Below are positions 21,941 through 32,574 of a stretch of 64,000 nt of DNA, piece after piece (position 1 is the stretch's first letter; every line of letters begins with the position of its first letter). A program made the position numbers and the translations under genes. Origin of the DNA: Polytrichum commune (Eukaryota; Streptophyta; Polytrichopsida; Polytrichales; Polytrichaceae). The notes beneath the pieces are model-generated. The model did not search any database. It was not told where the DNA came from and saw only the letters and a list, made by a program, of their open reading frames with translations. The stretch lies in contig OX485807.1 of assembly GCA_950295325.1 (NCBI GenBank), forward strand, positions 32,954,440-33,018,439, read 5' to 3'.

Positions 21941-23652
21941 CCCTAACTTTATTGCAGAATGTAATTGGTGTTTTTTTGCTATGACTTAAAATAACCAAAA
22001 CCTTGGGTACAAACTCCCAAGGAAGGGTTGATTGGTGTCTCTTGCATGCATATATCACATTATAATTCATTTATTAGACAAAAATGTTACAAATACAAAA
22101 TGGTTACATGTCTTTGTAGCCGTTTGCCAATGCATCTTCAAATCACAACAAGTTCATTTATTAATTGGTCAATGTTCATTCCAATGCAAAAACAATTTGT
22201 TTATTTAATACTTCCAATATCTAATTATTACTCACACCATGCAATTAAAAGCTAAGACCAAGGGCAAGCAATAATCTTGGCTACCCTGCACAACCTGCAA
22301 TAACAAGAATCAAGATAACAAACAAGGCCATAGTTAATATAGTTAGCTTACATTTCACTCTCATATATTATAGTTCCAAGACTAGGTATCAATCTAAGAT
22401 TCCTACTAGCCATATAACGACTAAATATTCTTGATATACCAAAGTTTGTCCTATTAGTATTACAAATGTTGACTCTCGATTTATCATCTCCACAATTACT
22501 CAACTAATCATGATTATGTTCTCTTCATTTTCAGTTGGTAAAAGGGTTCTTTAAATTCAACTTCTACATACACACCAATAAGACTATAGTTATTTCTTTC
22601 GCTATAATTACCAATTTAATAACATGATCCACCATACTTTTCATCTTTCACAAGCTTCAATAATTGTCAAGTGGCCTCTCGCTCTGACTAATCATTGACC
22701 TTCTATTTCTCAGACACTTCCTCTACCTCTCCCATGACTTCATTACACTCAAATGACACCTCTCTTAGGTGACCTTTGGCGACTCTTTATTTCTCCATAT
22801 TACACGGTTTAGTTTGATCTCAAGCAACTATAGTACTCTCCTTCATCATCCACTTGATTTGTTTGTACTTACAATTTGGCTCAATCACTCGAAGTCTCCC
22901 ACTTGAAGTGTTGACTTATTGTAGTTTGCATAATGCTCTATAGTATCACCTCCTTCGGCCAATGGTTTTACATATATGTTCTTATCAACCTCTTGTTTAT
23001 CTGACAATAGTTGTGCACTCCATCTCTTTCTTTGTTTTCCTATCATAGTGTTTCAATTTGATCCCTTGTTCCTTCTTGGGGTTGGTTACTCCCAATTGCT
23101 CTTTGGTTAATTATTTCACTTGCTCTCACAAATTCTAACGTTTCACTCATCCTCTCATATCTTCAATCTCTCCCAATAGCTCTATCACAAAACTCATGTC
23201 AATCTTTCCTCATTGAAGTTGCTCAATAGTTCATAGCTAATTGTTGTAGCCAATTGTTATCAAATTTTATTCCTAGCGCTTGTAACATAGTTTCACTCAT
23301 GCATAATTCAACACTCACAAATACATAAATAAATTGACACTAGTGATCACCCAAATTGATATTACACTCCAATCACATTCAACAAAGACTCATGTCTATA
23401 GTTTCACAATCATCCACATTCCACTAGGGACACATTCTCATTTCGATAAAAAAAAACATAGTTTTAGTTTGGGAATCACTCCTTTAATAATTGTTCTCTT
23501 GTTTTTACACCATTTGAGATGAACTATACTCTTTATAAGTTGAAAACAAAACCTTTCAAGTAGTTGATATGCCAAGGGAGACAAGTCTATAGTTTTCTCT
23601 TTATTCTCAATTAAATTAAAAAAGAGCATGTCTTGCTTTGCCTCACCTTGCC
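21941..23652. other. gene-free stretch
   Basis: AT-rich, pyrimidine-skewed DNA (long runs of CTC, TTC and CAA) without any frame or repeat border that I can support. Confidence 0.5.
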
Positions 23653-24075
23653 CACGGGGAGGTCACTTCATTGTCAAGTTGAACATCACGTGCAAACAAA
23701 GTTTCCTACCCCTATATGACATGCTATAGATAATTTAAAATTTTATTCTCATTTTTTCTCCATATACATAACCATTTATAGTATCTTTTGTATATTTTTT
23801 TGAGATTTTTAGTCATCTTCATTTTTGTAGTAATTTTTTAGTTCAATTATGCGTCATTCTGGTTGGAAACGATATGTTTTATTTTAAACAAGAAATCATC
23901 AAATTTAGTTACAATCTTTTACTATGTAATAGGTACCATGTAATAGGTACTCATGAAAAAAAATTGATAAATGTTTGACCCATTTTGGTTATGTTTTATG
24001 TAGAAAGTAGGATTTTTTTACATGTAAAGTGTTCGCACGTGCTTGTTCAACTTTACAATGGAGTGACCTCCCATG
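23653..24075. mobile_element. hAT-like MITE, family E copy 1
   Basis: A 423-bp element with imperfect terminal inverted repeats of about 40 bp: the left end begins CACGGGGAGGTCACTTCATT and the right end, reversed, CATGGGAGGTCACTCCATT, both continuing to a CACGTGC.AACA word. The flanks ACCTTGCC (23645-23652) and ACCATGCC (24076-24083) look like an 8-bp target duplication with one change. The AT-rich core matches the inverse of 30361-30773 along its length. It is non-coding. Confidence 0.78.
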
Positions 24076-24083
24076 ACCATGCC

Positions 24084-26639
24084 TCCTTATGGCGAGGGGA
24101 CGATAATATCGAAACTAACTACGGGCTCCTAATCCCATGATTATAGTTCTAACCACTTAACTTTGGTCATGGTTTCGTTTCTTTCATCCATCTAAGTACA
24201 ATTTCCATCGAAATCTCATTAAAATGCCTATAGTGAAACTAATAAACTAATAATTTGGCTCACACACAACAACAAACATTCATTTTGGTGACCATTATTG
24301 TACGCATAACTAAATCCAACACATAACCTAAAACCAACATCATGTATCATCTATATACAATGGAAGGCATGGTGGTGGTAACACGGTCATCCCACCTTCT
24401 CTTATTCTTTAAACAACAAATAAGTCCCCAAAGGGTCACACGTAAAGATATCCTCCCAAACAAGCATGTGACAAAAGAAAGAGGAAAGAAATGTGGGGAG
24501 GTCGGGAACTACAAGTGCAAAAGGTGGGTATGGTGAGGAAAACCCTGGAAAGGTGGCGGGCATGAAGCTTGTTGAAGGTGGAGCATTAGATTGCTCGCAG
24601 TCACATAAATGTAATACCATAATTAATAAGGTTGTGATAGGCCTACAAGGCTGGTCCATATTGTTTGTATCAACCAAGGTGAAAATAAGTAATAAATGGC
24701 AAGGCAAGGGTGGAGAAGACCATCTCACTTCAAGCATCGTTCATATTCCTTTATGTATGAGTTCTTGCTTGTGCAATCTCATCTCTAGCTCTATTGAGTT
24801 CCAATAAAGCCAAGGTAATTAGCATGGGATGGGATGGGTATGGTGGCATGTCATGGGGAGTTATGAACATTGGCATACATGCATGTGGTGGGGTACACAT
24901 GAGCTTGGGGATGATATGGGCATGGGCATATGGGGTTGGGCTGACTTCAAATTGAATTCATGTGCACAATTGCGATGAGGTGAGGATGAACATAGAGTTG
25001 TTGGGATATACATTAATTCAAGTGTCGGTGCAACGGGCCAAGATGATACTAGTCCAAGCTAGTTTGCATACATGCAATGCTTCAAAGTGTAAGAATGTTG
25101 TACATACCTAATGGTGGTTTTGGGTTCACTATTAGTGTTGGATATGGATGTACCATCGTAACATTATTCACCCATGTGGGTTGGTTCCATGACTCTCAAA
25201 TATGTCAATTAGATTCTATGTGCCCTAAACAAAGTAAGAATATTCATTTACTATCCATACATTCAAGCTATCACTTGAAAATTTGGGTGGAGTTATATTC
25301 CTAGCACTATTCATAGAATCCGCTGTTCATCCTGATATTATTCATTGAAAATATTGACATTTTTCACAATATTCTAACTGTTCGTACCAACATCAATTTC
25401 TTCCTATTCTATAATTTTTCCCATGAAGGCAAGATAGTGGATGTCAATACAAATGCTAATAAAACGGCATACAACCATGCACCTGAATAATGTTATGATA
25501 TGGTGGTGCCACTAAGACATTAATAGCAATATGACTGCAAAGAATATAATTTCCTAGTCATGAGCGGAGTGGACATGAATGGCATGGAAGTCACTCACCT
25601 ATGTAAAGGAAGAACCAAAACTTAAATTTCAAGAAATACACTACCTGGAGTCCCAAGGCAATTTGAACAAATCTTTGTCGAATAATTTATTTACTCCAAT
25701 ATTCCATTTCGACAATGGAATATTACATTAGATTCCCAAACCACCAGTTTTTTGAAACTACGAATCTCCAAATAATATAATGAACGCCCAAACCACTATG
25801 GTATTGCAGTAAAGACAATATATTATGCATGATAGTATCAAGAGTGGTGTTATGATGGGGTTATGATGCTAGCTTTAGGAGTTGGTTGTATTTGGATGGA
25901 GATTCATGACAAACAAAATTATTCACCCATTTGATTGGTATTTCAAAGAGAGAGAGAGAGAAAAAGAAAGGAAAAGGAAAGACAAAAGACGTCAATGAGT
26001 GTGAATGGAAAAGCTTCACCTTGAGCATGGTCACAAGCTCATATGTGAACCCAAGTTGGGTTGACTGAGCAACACTGTGGATCAAGTGCTACTTCCTCAT
26101 GTTGGAGGTGATCCCTATGAGAAATCAAGGAAAGGAAGGGGGATGTTCCTTGGGATTGGCTTGTTGGTATGCTTATTGGTATATGAGTTTTGGGTATGCT
26201 TCATGTGTATCTCAAGAGTAAGTGTTATGAAGGCATTGTGTTTGAACTTGTTGTAAATTGTGTTGGGTTCGATTCCCAGGTTGGCCTTGGGGGTTGTCTA
26301 TCCCTTTATATGAGCTTATTAAATAGTCAAGGGGGGGGGGGTGTTGGTGGTTGATTAGTGGGAATTATTGGTTGTGGTAGTTTTCACTTTGTATTTGTTG
26401 ACCATGAGTATTGTGAAATATTTAGTGGCTATTAAGTGATTTTGTTGCATGCATGCATGGATGGGCATTAAAGAGATGTAGCATTGTTCAAATATGTTGG
26501 TGATTTTATTTGTGTGGATGCGTATGGTGAGGATTGTGAGTGTGACATACTAGCATGCATGTTCTAAGGTATCCACCAATGTTTGATATTTAAGTGTTTT
26601 CCTTGGGATAACAACAATGTGGCACGGTCTTGGCAAATG
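24084..26639. other. gene-free stretch
   Basis: No gene recognised; frames of 100-111 codons on opposite strands at 24402-24807 overlap each other and look like chance. There is a short perfect hairpin at about 25696-25726 (AATATTCCATT, then its inverse). At 26266-26276 GGTTCGATTCC is a polymerase III B-box-like word. A G-tract lies near 26331-26341. The DNA from 24830 to 25000 is rich in GGGATGGG and GGCATG words. Confidence 0.45.
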
Positions 26640-27515
26640 TGTATTCAATGAAATGTAGACTTGAGATTTGGGTGTAGCAAATGGACAATGAACCTCGACA
26701 TAGATAATGAAATATCCAATAACTTTTGGTCTAACCTTGCAATAACAAATTCACAAAAAACAAGCCTACTAAAATTCCGTACTGGACAATACATGGGAAA
26801 TGCTAGAAAACAACTATTTTTTGGCATAGAAAGATTTTCATCAATAATATGCCCGATTTGCAACTCCTTTGATGTAGACACATGGCTCCATGTACTCCTA
26901 AATGTAATCAACACCACATACATGCCCTTAGAACCAAAAGACATAACAAAGCAGTATGGGAACTAAGAAAATTAATTTTATCATCACAAAAATCAAGATG
27001 CTACACCCTCATGAATGCAGGGACATTTAACAACAACCCACAAGAAAATACAGTCCCCCTATGGCTCCTACCTTGTACATGCAGACAACAAAGATGTCAT
27101 TGCAACGCTAGATTCAAACATGATCTACTATGTATTAAAGAACTTCCACACCAAAGTACTCCACCAATAAACCCAACAAACAACCTCACCATACAATTTA
27201 TTGAATTCACATACACAAATGACAGATTCTCACAAGATACAAAAAACAATAAAATTAAAAATATCAACCATTAATTAATAGCATCATTCACCAAGGATGG
27301 AAAGTAGATCCACTTATAGTCATCTCGGCTGGTGCCAAAGGTACTACGCACGTCCCGTCAATGAAACAACTGGAAACAAAATTTAAATTATCTGAAACTT
27401 TTGTCAAATACACATTTAAAGAAACAAACACTATTGCTATACAATATGCCGGGTCAATCCTTCTACATAAAAAACGAATAGAAAACAACCAATCAACACC
27501 AATAGAATAAAAAGA
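26640..27515 (+). mobile_element. LINE 3' fragment with zinc-finger and possible restriction-like endonuclease region
   Basis: Plus-strand frames (26661-26944, 26882-27250 and, after a frameshift near 27255, on to a stop near 27509) form the C-terminal part of a non-LTR retrotransposon polyprotein. The order is a LLKFRTGQYMGNARKQ.FFG segment, a C-P-I-C...H zinc-finger-like segment, then KHDLL...IQFIEFTYTNDR...KYQPLI...GWKVDPLIVISAGAKG. This last block has the look of a PD-(D/E)XK restriction-like endonuclease as in NeSL/R2/Dualen-type LINEs; that part is inference. At least two frameshifts are present. The minus-strand copy at 28150-29430 shares the YGQYMGN segment, which confirms a repeat family. 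Confidence 0.6.
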
Positions 27516-28149
27516 GGGGGGTAGTGGTGAAGACCACTATTTATTTCAAACAATTAGCATGGTGTCACCACTTGTCTCAAGAAGATGGGTAGGGGCCGGT
27601 TGGTTGGTACAACTTTCATGCCTATGATAAATTCACTAGCAGCACCAAGTCATGGATATTACAATAATGCTCAGATGGACCCAACAGGAATCGAACCCGG
27701 ATTGTTTAATTGTAACACAAACATCCTCCTCCAACCAACCTAGGAAACCATGACTTGGCGACTATCAACATAATAAACTTCGTTTTATACCATTACAAAT
27801 GATGTAAATACTTAATAATGGCTAATGTGCGTTACTTTTACTTGTTTCTGGTTACTAAAGTGTCTATTCCCGGAAGGGGAGAGTAGTCTTGTACCAATGT
27901 TCCTTTGCCCAATGGGCATTGGCTCATTGTCAAGACGAACATACACTTTATTCACGCTGGCCTCGCAAGAGGACCGGAGTTTCTATCTATCTATCTATCT
28001 GAGTTTTGGGTGGTATTGTGTGTAGGTTTTTTTGGGGAGGAGGTGGTGGTGATGATTAGGATGTATGGTTTGAGTCAAATGAGGCATGGGCATGGTTTTG
28101 TGGTGCAAATGCATGGATATAACCATCTATATATATATAATTAGGGGCG
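27516..28149. other. gene-free stretch with a tRNA-like B box
   Basis: On the minus strand, GGTTCGATTCC (27688-27698) is a perfect polymerase III B-box word; about 45-50 bp upstream on that strand lies a weak A-box-like TAGGTTGGTTGG. This could be a tRNA-derived SINE head, but no second copy was found. A CTAT microsatellite lies at about 27983-28001. Confidence 0.35.
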
Positions 28150-29430
28150 GGGTATGACATTCATTAGGAGTGTGGTTTGTGAGGTAGAGTGGGAGAGGAG
28201 TAGTTCATCTATTTTCCATACCACTTATTTGTGTTGGTTGTATGGATGTCGTTAAGGGTGGAGTTAATGCACGTGGAGAGGAGGCGGAGACATGTGTTGG
28301 GCTCTTGTATTGAGCAAAGGTTGCAAAGGGGGAGAGGAATTGAGTAAGCCAAATGGTGTGTTTTCTTTGATTACCCATGTATTGGCCATATCGCAATTTG
28401 AGGGTTTTTGTGATTTGCGCATCCATGCATTAGGGCATTGATCAACAATAATTGGAGATGGGGGATTGGACTAACGGGTTGTTGAGCCATTTTGCTACGT
28501 ATGGGTATTGGGGTAGTATTGTGGTGGTGAGTTGGCATGTGTATTCCTTAAGTATGTAGGGTTTGATGTGTTTGATGTGTTTGATGAGTGTGGTGTGTGG
28601 GTATCCTGTAAGTATTTGGAATGCAAAAAGGGGGTGGTGTATGTTCTATGTATTGGGGGAGGAAGGGTTTACATGGTGTGGATTTGTTAGCATCAATTTT
28701 GGCAAGTTTATCAACAACGTTGTTATCGTGTAAGCTTGAGTGTACGCAAATTTTTGGAGGGTGAGGGAGAATGTTGTGTGTTGCAATATTCATCAAATTA
28801 TGGTTGTATGAGCAATTTGCCATGATGGTTATGGTAGAGGTGATTGTAGATAAGATAGATGGAGTTGAGGTTGTTTGTGAAGAAATATGAGTGGTCTAGG
28901 TTGTGTTTGGTGACGTGGAGGGTTGCGGAGATGGTTGTTAATGCAACGCATAGGATGTTATGTTGTCCATGGAGTCAATAAGCATATTGGGTAGTGCCAG
29001 TTGGGTGGTAGATGCCAAGTCCAACAATGCCTTCATCAGCTTATTAGTATGGGCGGAAATCATATGTGCCGTGGGGTATTTGAGTTTGGTTGTATCTAAA
29101 ATTCGGCAGACATGGGGAGGGGGTAGGCAAGATAGTACGAGGGGGTGGGGTGTTTGTCCATCTCTTGGATAGGTTGGCCTTGGCATATGTTTCAAGTGGA
29201 CTAGAATTTTGTGTGAGGGGGAGTTTGGTTAGGTGTAATGCAACTTCAAGGCAATATTGGAATTGTTTTGTGAAGACGGGGATAATGGAGGGTGTTTGGA
29301 TTTGGTGTATGCATAGAATAGTGACGATTTTGGTTCTAGCTAAGTATGTGGGGAATCTAATTTGAGGGGAATATTTGAGGGTGTGGGGTTGAGGTGGCAA
29401 GTACTCGGGTGTTGGGTTGGGGGCCAATGA
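28150..29430 (-). mobile_element. LINE fragment with RNase H region
   Basis: Minus-strand frames in order from 29427 down to about 28200. The first (29427-29044) holds a stretch with ALHLTKLPLTQ and AKANLSKRW, probably between the reverse transcriptase and RNase H. The second (29195-28938) has IDSMDNITSYALH. The third (28823-28548) has HSSLHDNNVVDKLAK, matching the C-terminal His/Asp motif of RNase H. The last (28426-28205) has LKLRYGQYMGNQRKH, homologous to the plus-strand LINE at 26.77 kb. Frameshifts and stops break it. The order implies a LINE that encodes RNase H upstream of a zinc finger and tail. Confidence 0.6.
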
Positions 29431-30352
29431 GGTGTTTGTCTTTTGTTAGACCACTCTTTATGCTGTAGGATGAGGATAGCGAGGGACCTTGGGGATTAGG
29501 ATGAGGACCTTGGGATTTGTGTGGATTGGTATATTATGTGAGCAAACACACAAGCAAATCTTAACTACACGTTTGGCATGAACCCCTAGTTAATTTCATG
29601 CCCATTTCTTGAGTTTGCAACAAAAGACTTTCTAGTAGATGCATGCACTTTCAATTAGTGTGCTACAATTTTGTGCACATTAGAATCACCACAAGGGAAT
29701 TGTTGCAAACTACATGTTATCCATGAGGTGTGCATTCTGCTAGAGGGGTTGAGAGCTCAAAGATTGTTCCTCCTCATAGGTGTGTGCGCTTAGGGGGGGG
29801 GGGTCATACTTGTCCTTGTTTAATCAAATCCACATTACACTTAAGCTTTCAATTTCCAAATCAAAATTTTCTACATGGTTTAAACACTAGAAGAAACTTG
29901 TCCATTCCAACCATCCGTTGCAACATGTCTACTACAACTAATGGCAATAAAATGCATAATTAAATATTCTCGGTTATGAATTGGAGGTTTTTGCACTACT
30001 AGCATAGCAATCATCCTATGATGATGAAAGAACAATGCAAATCTATAATTGTGGTAGATTTTCATCGATGTAGGACAAATTTCCAGTGGCACATGTCAAT
30101 TGCCAAGGATGCATATGCTTGTAGTGTTGGTTGCCAATTCTCCCAAATCCACAACCAAAACCCTCTGGTGGACAACCAAAATGATTCCTTTAGGTGTTTT
30201 CTCACCATGAGTTGCAATGGACAACTTGCAACAGAGGGTTGGAATGGACAAATTTTCTCCTAGTGTTACTATGCTTAGATGATATCTTGATTGATCATGT
30301 CTAGAACGACTATGGCAAACTCTTGGTTAAAATCCTTAGCTACCATATGAAG
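29431..30352. other. gene-free stretch
   Basis: No gene recognised. Related imperfect inverted segments occur: CTTGTCCATTCCAACCATCCGTTGCAA at about 29896 and, in reverse, TTGCAACAGAGGGTTGGAATGGACAA at about 30226. They bound about 360 bp that may be a further decayed fold-back element. A G-tract lies at 29794-29803. Confidence 0.45.
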
Positions 30353-30360
30353 GTCAAGCT

Positions 30361-30773
30361 CCCGGGGGGTGCACTCCATTGTCAAGTTGAACACCATGTG
30401 CGAACAATTTTTATTTTTATTTTTATTTTTTCTAAGTTGCGTCACCAAAATGGGTCAAAATTTTATCAATTTTTTTCACAAGTATATACACATGGTATCT
30501 ATTACATAGTAAAAAATGGTAACCAAATTTGATGATATTTTTATATATATAATATACATTGTTTCTAACTAGAATGACGTAGAATTGAACTAAAACAATT
30601 ACTACAAAAATGAAGATGACTATAAATTAAAAAAATATACAAAAATATTATCAATGATTATGTATATGTCAAAAATATCTAACAAATTTAAATTATCTAT
30701 GGCATATAGTATAGGGGTAGCAAACTTTGTTTGCATGTGTGAGGGACAATCGTATGGAGTGCACCCCCCCAGG
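30361..30773. mobile_element. hAT-like MITE, family E copy 2 (inverse orientation)
   Basis: A 413-bp element with ends CCCGGGGGGTGCACTCCAT and, reversed from the right, CCTGGGGGGGTGCACTCCAT. The flanks are perfect 8-bp direct repeats, GTCAAGCT (30353-30360 and 30774-30781; a ninth base G also matches with a small border shift). The core is the reverse complement of the 23653-24075 element with scattered changes. It is non-coding. Confidence 0.82.
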
Positions 30774-30904
30774 GTCAAGCTATTGATTTGTGGGCCCAAA
30801 ATTTAATGGACTTTCAAGGATTCTTTGGATTGTTCATCATTTTTGTGTGTTTTGTAGCATTTCATCCTTCTTGTATTACTTTGAACACAACCACTTTACA
30901 TTTG

Positions 30905-31462
30905 CTCAAATTGTTGAAAGCTTGAGATATCACCCAAACTCTCAAAACATTGAGCTTTGAATCAAAGTCTGTCAAATTCAAGTATCAAACTCCTTGTATA
31001 TGAAAGTTAAAGCTCTCAACTCAAGCTCTATGGCACGTATATCCAAACCAGACATCAAATTTGAAACCAACACGATGTACCATAATCAAACAATTTTGGG
31101 CTTCAAATGTATAACATTATGTAATGTGTTGGTTTTAAGTTATGTGATGATTTTGGGTATGTCCACTTATTGGAAAGGGGGAGGGGGCCTAGGTAACTAT
31201 GGAGAGCTTGAGGATTGGTTGGAGCTCTCAAAACTTTGAGCATGGAAGGAAAGCTTAGGGAAAGCTTGTCAAACACAAGCACCAACTTCCCAAAATTTGA
31301 AAGTTCAAGCTCTCAACTCAAGCCTCACGAAACATATTTCCAAAACCAAAAGCGAACATGAAACGAAGAGGATCTACCAAAATCATACATTTTGGGACTT
31401 CAATTGTATATGAAAATGGTATATAGAATCGGTTTTAGGTTTTGGGTGTAACTATTTGTAGC
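30905..31462. repeat. diverged tandem duplication, about 290-bp period
   Basis: Segments starting near 30910 and near 31204 align over about 250 bp. Shared words include GCTCTCAACTCAAGC (31011 and 31303), TATNTCCAAA, ACCANAATCANACA and TTTTGGGNCTTCAA. They have diverged with indels, so the duplication is old. No coding content. Confidence 0.7.
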
Positions 31463-31479
31463 ATGCAACGTGTAAGATA

Positions 31480-31700
31480 GATGACCCTTAAGCAATCATT
31501 TTTCTTCTTATGACATCCACATTTGAGTGGTATGTGGTTTGGTATGGCTCCAAGAATGGATACCAAACAAACATGTGTTTAAAACAACTAGGTTGCATGC
31601 TCAACTTATGATACACATTTTAAACTCAATAATCAACATATTTGGAAGGCCTATATGACCATCTAGTGAGCACAAACACTTTAGTTTGATAGTGAGTGAA
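31480..31700. repeat. dispersed repeat D, copy 1
   Basis: Shares TTTGAGTGGTATGTGGTT and following words (GCTCCAAGAATGGATA-CAAA, then TCAATAATCAACAT) with 46005-46230, and more weakly with 53330-53540. A low-copy repeat of unknown type; no ends were identified. Confidence 0.55.
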
Positions 31701-31949
31701 TAACGTGTTCATACGATCTCCAAAAAATACTCAAAAAGTGGCTATGGCCTCAATTTAAGATTGCTAATCATCTGATACTACTGTAGAGGGCTCCCTATTT
31801 CATCTCTACATGTATCAAAATGTAGTTTCCACGTGAAATACAAGTGGGTCCTGGCGAATGTGAGCATGATGGTGATGATCGTGTGTTTTCATATCCTAGG
31901 AGAAGTGGGCTAGTTGGAGAAATTAACCATTTAAGAACCACCTTTGTTA

Positions 31950-32574
31950 CCTTGAGTGACGCACCGAGGTTCCGGCACAGAAGCATTCAAGCGAGACTTT
32001 GAATATTCCAGAAAATCCCGCTACTAGCGACTCACTCAGCCCTGATCCTGAGGGGGGGCCATCCACGGGACGTCGTCCGAAGCGGTAAACCGACCGCGGT
32101 GGGGCCGAATTCAACCGATGGACGGGAGCCGGAGAGGAAGGAGAGAGGAACCTGCACACTGGTCCTTTCCTTCGTGTGGTCATCTCCCAAGCCCTAGCTA
32201 CTACCGCCATCGCCTCCTCCTTCTCTGGTCGAACTTTTGAGCACACACTTGTGAATGCGGACGGATTACTAGGCCGCCGATCGAACAGGAAGTTGCTTGA
32301 CCTTGATGAGGCCATCCGAGCAGATTTTGAACGAGGTCATGAGGCTATGTAATCGATGAGATCAATTCCAGTATCCAGAGGCCATTGGAGTTCTGGCACT
32401 AGGGTTGGAGAATTTTCAGCGTTTTTGTTGGTGTAATAGCTGAGGGTGATTGGGGAGTTCGGGTTGTTGGTGTTGGTTATAGGATTTTAGAGGCTGGTTG
32501 GGGTATTGGTATTGGTGGTGGTGGTGTTTTAGGGTTTGCTGTTCTTTGCGAGAGGTGGATTACAAGGCGGTGGC
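31950..32574 (+). promoter_or_regulatory. promoter and 5' leader region of the transportin gene, with a telo-box
   Basis: The DNA becomes GC-rich and CpG-rich from about 32040 to 32300, unlike the AT-rich flanks, as is common at housekeeping promoters. TTAGGGTTT at 32529-32537 is the inverse of the telo-box AAACCCTAA, a known element near the start of plant translation and cell-cycle genes. It lies 38 bp before the ATG, so it is probably within the leader. A 122-codon minus-strand frame (32315-31947) spans the GC-rich part; it has no recognisable domain and I do not call it a gene. No clear TATA box was seen. Confidence 0.45.

Noticed and set aside
24402-24807. Overlapping 111- and 104-codon frames on opposite strands
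   Set aside because: Mutually overlapping, low-information translations, no recognisable domain and no splice context.
31947-32315. 122-codon minus-strand frame in the GC-rich region before transportin
   Set aside because: Arg/Ser/Pro-rich composition expected of an antisense GC-rich leader; no domain and no supporting motif.
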